Shown: positions 55,152 to 63,850 of the stretch, in pieces
Layout of the letters: each line of letters begins with the position of its first letter
How positions within the stretch are numbered: the stretch's first letter is position 1
From: CAVSUZ01 sp963795415
GTDB lineage: Bacteria > Pseudomonadota > Alphaproteobacteria > Acetobacterales > Acetobacteraceae
Direction of reading: 5' to 3'
NCBI GenBank assembly: GCA_963795415.1
Contig: CAWCHQ010000003.1
Location: forward strand, 558,001 to 622,000
Length of the DNA: 64,000 nt
The notes under the pieces: model-generated
The model's input: the letters and a program-made list of their open reading frames with translations, nothing else
What the model was told of the DNA's origin: nothing
Database searches by the model: none
Position numbers and translations under genes: made by a program

Positions 55152-56368
55152 AGGTGGTGGAAATTGCGTTGTAGATTGAGGTGGCCACGGGTCAGGCGGC
55201 CACGGTGGAAATCTGTGGTGGCATAGCGTCGAGCGTGGGCGGTGTAAGTTCGGCCATCGCCTCGGCTGCATGTAGCGGCGCTGGAGTTGCCACTCGTCGT
55301 TGACCTCCAGCAGCACCGCGCCGATGAGGCGGACGATGGCGCCCTCGTTGGGAAAGGTGCCGCGCGGCGTTTGACCTCCTTGTTCAGCCGTTCCAGTGGG
55401 TTTGTGCTGTGAATTCTTGCTGCGATGCTGGACCGGGAAGTCCATCTGGGCCAGCACGTCGGCCTCGCTGTCGCCGATGAGCGCGCCGAGCTTCGGCCGC
55501 TTAGCCCGCAACTGGTCGGCGACATGAATCAACGTCTGGCAGGCAGCCGGGCGATCGGGCTGGATGGACGCCTGGCGCAGCGCGGCCGCGACCATGCTCT
55601 GCTGGCCCTTGGGCACCTAGGCGAGGGCATTGTGCATCCAGTGGACTCGGCAGCGCTGCCAGGAGGCGCCGACAACGCGGCGGATCGCCGCCTTCAGGCC
55701 CTCGTGGGCATCCGATATGACCAGCTTCACGCCGTGCAGACCGCGGCGGACCATGCTTTTGAGGAAGTCGGACCAGAACGTCTCCGCCTAGCTCGGCCCG
55801 ATGTGCAGGCCGCCGATCTCGCGCTTGCCGGCGGTATTGGCTGCCACAGCGATTATCGCCGCAACCGAGACGATGCGGCCGCCCTCGCGCTGCTTGAGGT
55901 AGGTGGCGTCCAGCCAGAGGGAGGGCCAGTCGCCGGTCAGGGGACGGTCGAGGAAGGCGTTGTCGATGTTCTTGCACAGCTTGCTGACTGTGCTCTTGCT
56001 GATCCCGGCCAAGCCCATCGCCTGCACCAACTCGTCGACGCGCCGGGTCTAGATGCCGCCGACCCAGGCCTCCTGGATCACCGCCACCAGGCCTTCTCGG
56101 AGCTCTTGCGGGGCTCGAGGAAGGGCGGAAAGTAGCTGCCCTGCCGCAGTTTCGGGATGCGGAGCTGCAGAGTGCCGAGCCGGGTGTCGAGTGCGCGGTC
56201 GCGATAGCCGTCGCGGTAGGCGGTGCGTTCGTGCCGCCCGGCGCCGATGAGGCCTTCAACGTCGGTTTCCATGAGCAACTGCACCACGGCCTCCGCCACG
56301 CTGCGCAGGAAGTCGCCATCTCCGGCTTTGGCCAGCAGCTCGGCAAGCGGTAGTCTCGCCTCGGTCAT
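55140..56368 (-). pseudogene. IS256-family (mutator-type) transposase, degenerate
   Basis: Read on -, MTEARLPLAELLAKAGDGDF starts a transposase of about 400 residues whose parts are recognisable throughout: TRLGTLQLRIPKLRQGSYFP, STVSKLCKNIDNAFLDRPL, LWLDATYLKQREGGRI, VISDAHEGLKAAIRRV, VPKGQQSMVAAALRQA, STNPLERLNKEVKRR. It is broken by three in-frame TAG codons (near 56049, 55788 and 55616) and at least two frameshifts, so it is inactive. It interrupts the IS630 fragment at its far end. Confidence 0.85.
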
Positions 56369-56744
56369 CGGGTTCTCTCCGGCGTCAGGTGAAGCGTCAC
56401 AACTCCACCTTAGCATTAGCCAGCCGATCCGATGGCCAGCTCAAACCAAATCGCTATCGGAGGGGGTCGGCTCCTTCGGCCGGCTACGCCGGCCTCCGGA
56501 GCCAAACCCCTCCGCAGAACGAATTTCCACCAGGAGGGCGGACGCTAACCAGCGTTGTTAGCCCGCGTTTCTCACCGGCCAGGCGGCCAAGAAGATAACG
56601 GCGGTTGCTGAAACGGATATTAGGATCGATTTCGCACCGGCGTTGGTGGTGCGGTTGGCCGCGGGTGCACGGGATCGCTGCCGTTTCTGACGGGAGTAGG
56701 CGCTAGCGCTGGATCTCGGCTTGCGGTGTCTGGTTCGTGAGGCT

Positions 56745-58200
56745 TCAGGCCATCGCCGCTTCCGCCGTGGCAGCATCACAAAGCGTTTCGTAAGCCCGGG
56801 CGAATTCCTCCTGCGCCGGAGTGCCGGAAGCCATAGCGACCATGACCCGGCGCACGCTGATCCGCACCAACGCACCGATCTTCAGCAGCCTGAGCCGGAT
56901 CGAGCCGCACGTGGCATTGGCATATCTTGTGTGTGCCAGAGCGATGCGGCGCAATCCGCACAACAAAACATAGGCGGCGGAGGCGAACCACAGCCGCAGT
57001 TGGTTGGCCCGCATGGTGGCAGCTGAAGTACGGTCGGCAAACAGATCGAGCTCGCACTCCTTGATGCGGTTCTCCATTTCGCCACGCGCACAATAAATCC
57101 GTTCGTAGAGATGTCGCGCCTCGGCTTCGGCCGCGCCAAGTGAGGTCACGACAAACCGCGGATTGGCCTCCCCGCCGGTCCATTCGGCTTTGCCGATGAC
57201 ACGCCGCGCTCGGCTCCAACTCTCCCGCGTGCTCCAGATGAAATCGCGAAACCGACGCACCGGCTTGCCGGTCTTCTCCGCCTCGGCACGCGCCTCGCCC
57301 ATCTCGGCTTCGATCTCGGCGGTCAGCCGGGCATTGCGCGCCAGCCCCAACAGGTAATCAACGCCGTTGGTCTCGCACCACACCATCAATGCCTCGCGGG
57401 CAAAGCCGCTATCGGCCCGCAGCAGGATGCGCACGCGCGGCCAGCGGGCGCGGATCTGGCCGACGATGCGAGCCACTTCCTCGACCGCACCGGCACTGGC
57501 ATCAGCACTGGCATCAGCACTGGCATCAGCATTGGACTGCCGCAGTTTGGCCGCCAGCAGATGCCGGCCACAGAACACATAGAGCGGCAGATAGCACTAG
57601 CAGTCATAATGACCGTGGAAGAATCGGCCTTCCTGATGTCCGTGCAGCGGATCGTCGCAGCGGATCGTCGGTGGCGTCCAGATCGAGCGTGATCTGCTCC
57701 GGAGCCGATTTGTGCGCATCCAGGAAGATCTCGACGAACAGCTTCTCAATCGCCACGGTCTCGGCTGCCAGCCGGGCATAGCGCGTCGGTTCGGCGCGGC
57801 TGAGTTCCAGCCGGTTCAGCGTGCTTTTGCCCGCCAGTGGCGCGCAATCTCGGCGCCGAGCGGAGAGCTTGGCGGCAAGCGTAGCCAGCACCGGGTCATG
57901 CCGCAGCTCATCGTGGTCATTGAGGTCTTCGTAGCCAAGGGCAATCACCACATCCGCTGCATCACCAGGGTTTCCACGTCATGTTCAATAAATGACGGGT
58001 TGGGCATATCGCTAAAACAGGCCGCCAGCTTGCGCGTCAGTCCCATCACCCGGTTGGCCGCGCCGAGCAGCGGCGCCCCGGCGTCAGAGGTAATCCGTCC
58101 GCCGTCAAACGATGCCACCACCGCACGGCCGTCAACACGTGCAAACTCGAACAGCTCTGGGCTACACTCTGTCGGCGTCGGCGGGCTCCTCCGGCCAGCG
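56745..58200 (-). pseudogene. IS1380-family transposase, disrupted
   Basis: Parts of an IS1380 DDE transposase are recognisable from SPELFEFARVDGRAVVASFD (start of the protein, near 58170) through PEQITLDLDATDDPL, HGHYDC-stop-CYLPLYVFCG, ILLRADSGFAREALMVWCE and CARGEMENRIKECELDLF to the end at 56745. It is broken by frameshifts near 57950 and 57640 and a TAG codon at 57597-57599 replacing a tyrosine. A 12-bp unit is tandemly repeated inside it. Inactive. Confidence 0.82.
57495..57530. repeat. Three tandem copies of a 12-bp unit inside the IS1380 transposase
   Basis: The unit ACTGGCATCAGC repeats three times exactly, adding ADAS repeats to the protein (SNADASADASADASAGAV) where related transposases have a single copy. 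Looks like replication slippage. Confidence 0.8.
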
Positions 58201-58434
58201 CAAAACGCTTTGTCGCAGAAGCACTTTTGCCGATTCGGACCGCCGATGTACAGACCTTTTGTGAGAAATGCGGGTTAGCCCAACTTCGTGGATTCGACCC
58301 TGATTTTGAAAATCGCACTAAGCCAAGCGCTTATTTTGCCACAGCTTTGAGATGGCGAAAGGGTAAAAAACGGGTTGTAGTGCCTACCTACCCAATTCCC
58401 GCGGTGCGAGGCGGGCTTGTATGCGTGGCAGGCC

Positions 58435-58805
58435 ATGTTCCTCCGCCACAAGAATTCGCAAGAAAGACGGGAAGGAGTACCGCACCTTCAGCGTGGCGGA
58501 AAACCACCGGGTTGCGGGTGGTCGGGTGGTGCAGCGCCACGTGCTGTACCTCGGCGAGATCAACAACTCGCAGGAACTGGTGTGGCGGAAGTCGATCGAA
58601 GTGTTCGAGGAGGGCGCCGCCCAGCCCCGGACGCTGTCGTTGTTTCCGGAAGATCGCTGCGAGGGGCTGTTGCCCAACGCCTCGATCGTCCGACTGAAAC
58701 TATCGGAGATGCGGTTGTGCCGGCCGCGGCAATGGGGCGCCTGCTGGCTAGTGCTGACGTTATGGCGGGAGCTGCAGCTGGATCGGTTCTGGGCGGACCA
58801 CAGAC
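58435..58805 (+). pseudogene. IS1634-like transposase, N-terminal fragment
   Basis: MFLRHK at 58435, then after a one-base frameshift RKKDGKEYRTFSVAENHRV, GGRVVQRHVLYLGEIN and LRRPRQWGACWL-like (here LCRPRQWGACW) and LWRELQLDRFWADH: the typical start of IS1634/IS4-type transposases. Homology stops around 58805 where other sequence begins. Truncated and frameshifted. Confidence 0.72.
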
Positions 58806-58896
58806 TGAACGTTCCCCCGATTAAAGCACAAGCCTCTGATTCCGCTTGCATCTGATGTTGGGCGGCTGGCTCCCCAGTGAGCGCCACGTCGCGTAG

Positions 58897-58968
58897 GTCG
58901 AGAGCCTGCACCGGAGCTTGCACAAGATCACCAAGACCCGTGGCAGCTTCCTGAACGACGACGCTTGA
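58897..58968 (+). pseudogene. IS256-family transposase, C-terminal scrap
   Basis: 24 codons reading VESLHRSLHKITKTRGSFLN and then DDA-stop correspond to the C-terminal motif of IS256-type transposases (usually RSLRKIIKTRGSFPN). Preceded by an in-frame TAG and followed by unrelated DNA. Confidence 0.5.
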
Positions 58969-59000
58969 TCTAGGCGGATACTCTAACCCGTCGCTTCAGA

Positions 59001-59125
59001 GCAAATCATGCGCTCCTGATTTGTCCCAGGAGCCTGCCTTGGGCCGGCCTCGTCCGGCCGGACCCGCGAGGTCGGAGCCGCAGGAAATGCAAGCATTTCC
59101 AGTCAAGCGCGATCTGCTCTAGATG
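59001..59125. repeat. Diverged direct repeat, copy A (left of IS481)
   Basis: About 125 bp that align with 60381-60515 in the same orientation. Shared blocks: GAGCAAAT, GCGCTCCTG, TTGTCC, GGAGCCTG, GGGCCGGCCT, TTCCAGTCAA, CGATCT. Contains a GC-rich dyad GGCCGGCCTCGTCCGGCC. No coding potential seen. Confidence 0.6.
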
Positions 59126-59208
59126 TCCCTGCTACGGAGGTTGTCCCTCCGGGGCCGGGGTGAGAGGCTGTGGTTGCCACACTCGCAACCCCTGCCCGGA
59201 GCTCCCGG

Positions 59209-60363
59209 ATGGACATCCATAAGAATGCCCGCACCACGCCGCTCTGTCGAATGCTGATGGTGCAACGCCTGGCCAGCGGCTGGACGGTGGCGGCGGTCGC
59301 CGCGGCGCATGGGGTCACCACCCCCAAAACCGTGCGCAAATGGCGTCAGCGCTTCGCCGTGGAGGGCGCGGCGGGCTTGGCCGATCGCTCCTCGCGGCCG
59401 CAGTGCAGCCCAAACCGGCTCAGTGATGCCGCCGAAAGCGAGATTATCGCGCTGCGCCACCGGCGCCTGACCGCCCCGGTGATTGCGCGCCGGCTGAGCC
59501 GACCGGTCTCCACCGTGGGCGTCGTGCTGCGCCGGCACGCTCTCGGCCGGCTGCGCGCCCTCGACCCGCGGCCGGCTGTGATCCGCTACGAACGCCAGCG
59601 TCCTGGCGAACTGGTCCACATCGACATCAAGAAGCTCGGCCGCATCGACGGTGTCGGTCATCGCATCACCGGCGACCGCAACGGCCAGAGCAGCAAGCGC
59701 GGCACGGGCTGGGAATATCTGCACGTTGCTGTCGATGATGCCAGCCGGCTCGCACATACCGAACTGCTGACGAGCGAGCGCAAGGAAAGTGCCGTCGCCT
59801 TCACCGCTCGGACGATCGCCGTCTTCGCCGCCCACGGCGTTCCAGTCGAACGTATCATGAGCGACAACGGCTCGGCGTATCGCAGCTTTGCCTTCCGCGA
59901 TCTGCTGGCGGCGCATGGCATCGCGCATAAGCGCACCCGCCCTTATACGCCGCGCACCAACGGCAAGGCCGAGCGCTTCATCCAGACCTGCCTGCGCGAA
60001 TGGGCCTATGCGCGGGCGTTCCACACCTCGGCCGATCGCGCCGCCGCCATGCCGCTCCGGCTCACCGATTATAATTTCTGTCGGCCCCATTCGGCGCTCG
60101 GCGGCAAGCCGCCCATCAGCCGCATCACCGCTGCGCGGACGGCGGCCACATCCGTCCCTGAAACCGATCCCAAGCCATGCTTCGGCCGGCTCAGCGGGGT
60201 CAAGCCTCGCGCAGCGACCGCCGGCGCGCTTGCGCGATGGGGTCCCGCAGCGACCGCCGAAGGCGGCTTGGGCTTGACCCCGTTCAGCCGGCCGCAAGCA
60301 CAATCGGGATCGGCGGAGGGGACAACGTCCTTGGCAACGACAGCTGGGGCGTGTTCAGGATGA
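59209..60363 (+). CDS. IS481-family transposase
   Basis: DDE transposase with an N-terminal helix-turn-helix (LASGWTVAAVAAAHGVTTPK) and an integrase-type catalytic core: D in ELVHIDIKKLG, D in MSDNGSAYRS and E in TNGKAERFIQTC, followed by RPHSALGGKPPISRI. The core is intact. From about residue 310 on, the frame reads through about 75 residues of unrelated repeat DNA (a long foldback), which is longer than the family's usual end. The ATG at 59209 (MDIHKNARTTP) is the family start. Whether it is active depends on intact ends, which I could not define. Confidence 0.85.
   Translation: MDIHKNARTTPLCRMLMVQRLASGWTVAAVAAAHGVTTPKTVRKWRQRFAVEGAAGLADRSSRPQCSPNRLSDAAESEIIALRHRRLTAPVIARRLSRPVSTVGVVLRRHALGRLRALDPRPAVIRYERQRPGELVHIDIKKLGRIDGVGHRITGDRNGQSSKRGTGWEYLHVAVDDASRLAHTELLTSERKESAVAFTARTIAVFAAHGVPVERIMSDNGSAYRSFAFRDLLAAHGIAHKRTRPYTPRTNGKAERFIQTCLREWAYARAFHTSADRAAAMPLRLTDYNFCRPHSALGGKPPISRITAARTAATSVPETDPKPCFGRLSGVKPRAATAGALARWGPAATAEGGLGLTPFSRPQAQSGSAEGTTSLATTAGACSG
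60183..60294. repeat. Foldback element: 24-bp inverted repeats around a 64-nt centre
   Basis: CGGCCGGCT-CA-GCGGGGTCAAGCC (60183-60206) is matched in inverted orientation by 60271-60294 with two mismatches. The centre holds two direct copies of CGCAGCGACCGCCG (60210-60223 and 60246-60259). A separate perfect 9-bp hairpin (CGTGTTCAG / CTGAACACG) follows at 60350-60372. The stretch is inside the read-through tail of the IS481 frame and may be a small mobile or terminator-like element. Confidence 0.65.
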
Positions 60364-61244
60364 CTGAACACGCTCTGCCCTCCTTTTCGCGAGCAAATTC
60401 GCGCGCTCCTGGGTTGTCCTCCGGCCAGCTGGAGCCTGTCCTCGGGCCGGCCTTCGGCCGGGCCCGTGGGGCCGGATCCGGGGGAAACACAAGCAGTTCC
60501 AGTCAAACCCGATCTCCTCCAAGTCTAAGCGTTTGCGGGCTAGGCGCTGGCTATGGGCGCGCCCAGATTCTGCATGACATTGCGTTGGACGTGCGTCGCG
60601 GCGAAGCCTGGGTGATCGCCGGTCGCAACGGTGCCGGCAAATCCACCCTGCTGAAGGCGCTGATCGGGCTGCTGCCGCTGACCACGGGGACTATCCGCTT
60701 CGAGGATCAGGAAATCGGCGGCCTGCCGCCATACCGCATCGTCCGGCTTGGGCTGGGCTATGTGCCTGAGGAGCGCCGGATATTCGCCGGGCTGACGGTT
60801 CGCGAGAACCTGGCAGCTGGGCGGCGGCTGCCCCGTGCGGGGCGTGCGGCGTGGTCGGAGGCGCGGGTCTTCGGCCTTTTTCCCCGCCTGGCTGAGGTCC
60901 AGCGCGGCCGCGCGGGGACGTTGAGCGGGGGCGAACAGCAGATGCTGACGATCGCCCGTACATTGATGGGAAACCCAGAACTGCTGCTGCTTGACGAGCC
61001 GAGTGAGGGGCTGGCACCGATTGTTGCGAGCCAGGTTGCAGGGGCGATGCGCATGCTCAAGGAAGCTGGGACCACGCTGCTGCTGGCCGAGCAGAATTTG
61101 CGCTTCGCTTCCCGGGTGGCGGATCATGTGGCGGTGCTTGAGCGCGGGCGCATCGTGTGGCGGGGAAGGACGGCGGAACTGGCCTCGGATACTGCGGCGA
61201 GCGAGCGGTATCTGGCGTTGACGGGGAGGCACATTCCTATCTGA
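60360..61244 (+). CDS. livF: LivF-like branched-chain amino-acid ABC transporter ATPase, 5' end replaced
   Basis: ATPase of a LIV-type importer. From GLGAGYGRAQILHDIALDV (about 60535) the domain is complete: Walker A VIAGRNGAGKSTLLKAL, Q-like loop region, LGYVPEERRIFAGLTVREN, signature TLSGGEQQ, Walker B LLLLDEPSEGLAP and the H-loop replaced by LLAEQN as is normal for LivF. The native first residues are missing: repeat copy B runs up to the sequence LSVCGLGAG, so the frame is now fused to about 55 foreign codons starting at ATG 60360. The permease, LivG and binding-protein genes are absent, so it is an orphan remnant, perhaps still translatable. Confidence 0.78.
   Translation: MTEHALPSFSRANSRAPGLSSGQLEPVLGPAFGRARGAGSGGNTSSSSQTRSPPSLSVCGLGAGYGRAQILHDIALDVRRGEAWVIAGRNGAGKSTLLKALIGLLPLTTGTIRFEDQEIGGLPPYRIVRLGLGYVPEERRIFAGLTVRENLAAGRRLPRAGRAAWSEARVFGLFPRLAEVQRGRAGTLSGGEQQMLTIARTLMGNPELLLLDEPSEGLAPIVASQVAGAMRMLKEAGTTLLLAEQNLRFASRVADHVAVLERGRIVWRGRTAELASDTAASERYLALTGRHIPI
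60381..60515. repeat. Diverged direct repeat, copy B (right of IS481)
   Basis: Partner of the repeat at 59001-59125, same orientation, about three-quarters identical by eye, with an extra GGCCAGC-type insertion. It abuts the truncated livF. The dyad GGGCCGGCCTTCGGCCGGGCCC lies inside. Confidence 0.6.
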
Positions 61245-61253
61245 TGGAATTAT

Positions 61254-61485
61254 TTAGTTCGGGAATTGGACAGGCACATCCATGCGCGGATGCAGAATAC
61301 GCGCAATGTCGATCAGATCGGCGTCAGTGAGGCGGTAGAACGGGAAACGCGGCTGGACGGCCGGCTTGTGGCATCGGGCCGAATGCCGACTACGGAGCGT
61401 TCCTTCCTGATGCCTTCCGCCAGTGCCGCGCAGGTATCCCGGATCGCCCGGATATAACGATCGGCCTGATCAGCGCCCGCCGCGT
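61254..61485 (-). pseudogene. ParE/RelE-family toxin, truncated and frameshifted
   Basis: Read on -, ADQADRYIRAIRDTCAAL, then RKERSVVGIRP and, after a one-base frameshift near 61380, FPFYRLTDADLIDIARILH, then PRMDVPV with a stop at 61254. This is the C-terminal three-quarters of a ParE-type toxin (the usual LFYRL...IVRILHxRMD ending). The start is lost at the junction with an IS256 scrap near 61485, and no ParD antitoxin remains. Confidence 0.72.
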
Positions 61486-61488
61486 CAT

Positions 61489-61715
61489 CGACACCTCCTG
61501 GCAGCGCTGCCGCGTGCATAGGATGCGCAATGCGGTGTCATACGTGCCCAAGGGCCAGCAGAGCATGGTCTCCGCCGAGCCGCGTCAGGCGTTCAGCCAG
61601 CCCGATCGCCCGAGCGCCAGCCAGGCCTTGCGCCACGTCGCCGACGCCGCGGCCGACGTGCTGACCCACATGGAGTTTGCCGCCCAGCACGGGAGCAAGA
61701 TCACTCCACGAATCC
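61489..61715 (+). pseudogene. IS256-family transposase fragment (second copy, + strand)
   Basis: SWQRCRVHRMRNAVSYVPKG, then SQPDRPSASQALRHVADAAA and DVLTHMEFAAQHGSKI match the third quarter of IS256-type transposases, with an internal deletion. The same region is present in the degenerate copy at 55-56 kb on the other strand, but this one is different in sequence, so it is a second insertion event. Confidence 0.65.
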
Positions 61716-61789
61716 ATTTGAGCGTCTGGAAACCCGGAGGTGAGGACGGCTCGCAGGAGGCGCGGCTGTCCGGGCTCGCGCCGCTGGAC

Positions 61790-62280
61790 CTGGTAATCAC
61801 GATGGATGACGCCCACCAACGCCATCCACCCGGCAATCCTGGTTGCCGAGGAAGGGGCTGCCTCGAGCTGTGCCAGCCTGGCGGAGACGATAGCGGCGCA
61901 CGGTCTGCCGTGTTCGTTATACATGACCGGGGAGCCATTATTTCTACATCCCCAAAGGAGGTTCCGACCAAGGTCGGGCGGCGCTGGTGCAGCTGGGGAT
62001 CGAGCATCGCGGCCTATTCGCCGCAAGTGCAGGGCCGATGTGAGCCGGCGTTCCGGATCTTGCAGGACCTTCTGCCGGAAGAGCCGGCGCTGGCCGGGAT
62101 CAGCGCCGATGTGGCGGCGGCCAACCGGTTTCTGCGCGAGACCTACCTGGCGTGGCACGATGCGCGGTTTGCGATTGCCCAGCCGAGAGCGGCCCGGCCT
62201 ATGTGCCGGTCGATGAGGCGCAATGGCGTGACGTACTGTGCATCCAGGAAAAGCGGGTAATTGCGCCGGACAACACGCGA
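61790..62280 (+). pseudogene. ISNCY-like transposase fragment with integrase core, multiply frameshifted
   Basis: Three frames together spell the catalytic part of an ISNCY-type transposase: AILVAEEGAASS and SLAETIAAHGLPCSLYM, then YFYIPKGGSDQGRAALVQLG, then AAYSPQVQGRCEPAFRILQD, LPEEPALAGISADVAAANRF and GPAYVPVDEAQWRDVLCIQE. Several frameshifts make it inactive. Confidence 0.65.
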
Positions 62281-62364
62281 GCTGAAGCGCCCGGCGGTTG
62301 CAGATCCCGCCGCGGCACGGGGGCACGAATGCGCCGATGGCGCGCTCGCGGTTCCTCCTCCCGC

Positions 62365-62519
62365 GGGTCGTGTCCCGCAAATGGCTGAAAGCTCGGGTGG
62401 CGGAAGACGGGCAGATGACACCAGGGGAGGTTGGAACGCCGCAAGGTGCGGTGATCTCGCCACTGCTGGCCAACATCTACCTGCTTTACGTCTTCGACCT
62501 GTGGGCGACGGCACGCTGA
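62365..62519 (+). pseudogene. Group II intron reverse transcriptase/maturase fragment
   Basis: About 50 codons with RKWLKARVAEDGQMTPGEVG followed by TPQGAVISPLLANIYL and YVFDLW, the block just before the YADD active site in group II intron RTs. Both ends are missing (no YADD, no maturase domain). The intron RNA structure was not identified. Confidence 0.7.
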
Positions 62520-62738
62520 TGGGGGCGCAGGGACGGACGGGTTCGCAGTAGCGATGAAGCCTGGCAACGCGGGCGGAGCGAAGGGACCCGACCGCGGCTA
62601 CCCGCACTTGCCTGGAATGCTGACATTGCGGGCCTGTGTGCGTATCCTCAAGACTTATGACGGTATGATCAATTAGCGGGCGTTCGCCGGATGTGGACGC
62701 ACGGTTCCGCGCAACCCGATCTGTGCTTTAATACTCTT

Positions 62739-63095
62739 ATGCGGATCGTTTACAGCGACCATAGCCGCCTCGACGAGCGGAGCCTTGCGATGCACCGGCT
62801 CATTGCCGCGAAGGTGCGGGGCGATCCCGCCTTGCTGGACAAGGCGCGGGACAATTTGCGCCGCTGGCAAGAGATGGAAGGCAGCCGGAAGCTGGCGTTG
62901 GCCGAATGGGAGCGGATTCTCAGCGGCCCCGTATGTCAGATGACGCAATTTCTCACCGATCCCTGTGAACGCGCGACCCGCCTTCGCTAGTCCAGCCCGT
63001 TCGCGGGCATTCTGACCGAGGCCGAGCGCCTGGCCATTTATGAATTGTATTCAACTCGAACATATCATCAGGGCCGCCAGCCAAATCTCGGATGA
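62739..63095 (+). pseudogene. Small conserved protein paired with the nucleotidyltransferase, in-frame stop
   Basis: ATG at 62739 gives MRIVYSDHSRLDERSLAMHR, then KARDNLRRWQEMEGSRKLAL and LAEWERILSG. A TAG at 62988-62990 interrupts it, after which the same frame continues SSPFAGILTEAERLAIYEL to a TGA at 63093-63095. The continuation keeps protein-like composition, so a CAG-to-TAG change is the simplest reading; total would be 118 residues. It overlaps the start of the next gene by 56 nt. Function unknown; the tight pairing suggests a two-gene module such as a toxin-antitoxin unit. Confidence 0.55.
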
Positions 63096-63602
63096 TACCG
63101 AGATCGTGGTTGTCGGTAGTCAGCCATCCACGCGCAGGATGTGAAGCTGCCGCCGATTGCGTTTCTATCGGCGGAGGCGGACGTGTATCCGCGCAACAGG
63201 CCCGAGCGCGCGGACGAGATCGACGCGGCCCTAGGCGAGCTTTCGCCCTTCCATGAAACGCACGGCTACTATGCGCATGGCGTCTCGCCCAAGATCGCCA
63301 TTCTTCCCGCCGAGTGGGAACAACGTGTGATCCGCATCAGCAACCCGAACACGGGTGGTGCAACCGGGCTGTGCATAGATGCGCACGACCTCGTTTTGTC
63401 GAAATACGCGGCGGCCCGCGAACAGGACAGGGAATTCAACCAAGCCATGATCCGACACGGCATCGTAAGCCGACGGAAACTGACCGCGCTGTTACGCACC
63501 ATGCCGGTCGACGACGAGATGAAAGGCTTCATCGCCGCGCGCATCAAGGCCGACTATGCCGCCGTTGCCCGGCTCCGCCCGCCAAGAGCGCCAAAACGGT
63601 AG
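63040..63602 (+). pseudogene. DUF6036-like nucleotidyltransferase, one-base frameshift
   Basis: The start at 63040 (LEHIIRAASQISDDTEIVVV then GSQ) and the frame from about 63128 (LPPIAFLSAEADVYPRN, then ELSPFHETHGYYAHGVSPK, DLVLSKYAAAREQDREF) together form one protein of about 187 residues; a single missing base near 63121 (AGTCAGCCATCC) separates them. The VVVGSQ and EADVYP segments correspond to the nucleotidyltransferase fold's GSx and acidic motifs. Family members occur beside the small protein found upstream. Family name is from recall of similar sequences. Confidence 0.6.
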
Positions 63603-63850
63603 TGTCGCAGCGGTCGGAGCGACGCTGGCGGGTCACGGGCTGCGGTCGCATGGGAGTTTGGGGAGCGTCGGGTGCCGTTTGCGGTCTCGCAGTGGTTGAA
63701 CGGGGAGTACGCGTAGGCGCTGCGGGGCTTTCGCTGCAGAAAGGTTGTTTCGCCCACCTGTCCCGCGTTCGCGGGGCAGGTGTTCCTCGCAATGACAGGG
63801 TCTAATGACAGTGTCTGACCACAGTGTCTGGGGGCGCGGGTTCGGGCGGA
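63603..63850. other. Intergenic region with one hairpin
   Basis: No gene seen. A 12-bp stem (CACCTGTCCCGC-GTTC-GCGGGGCAGGTG, one G-U pair) lies at 63755-63782, followed by short repeats of the type TGACAGTGTCTGAC. Could be a terminator or a dispersed palindromic repeat. Confidence 0.4.

Larger units (their letters stand above)
56559..58277. mobile_element. IS1380-family insertion sequence with terminal inverted repeats
   Basis: About 1.72 kb bounded by near-perfect inverted repeats: TAGCCCGCGTTTCTCAC at 56559-56575 and its counterpart GTGAGAAATGCGGGTTA at 58261-58277 (15 of 17 positions pair). The size suits IS1380. It carries one damaged transposase gene on -. A target duplication cannot be identified with confidence. 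Confidence 0.72.

Noticed and set aside
57490..57540. CRISPR-like array
   Set aside because: Units are 12 bp, in frame and without spacers; it is a coding tandem repeat. No CRISPR array or cas gene was seen in the window.
55600..62990. Reassigned TAG codon
   Set aside because: Many intact genes here terminate at TAG, and the affected genes also carry frameshifts, so they are simply decayed.
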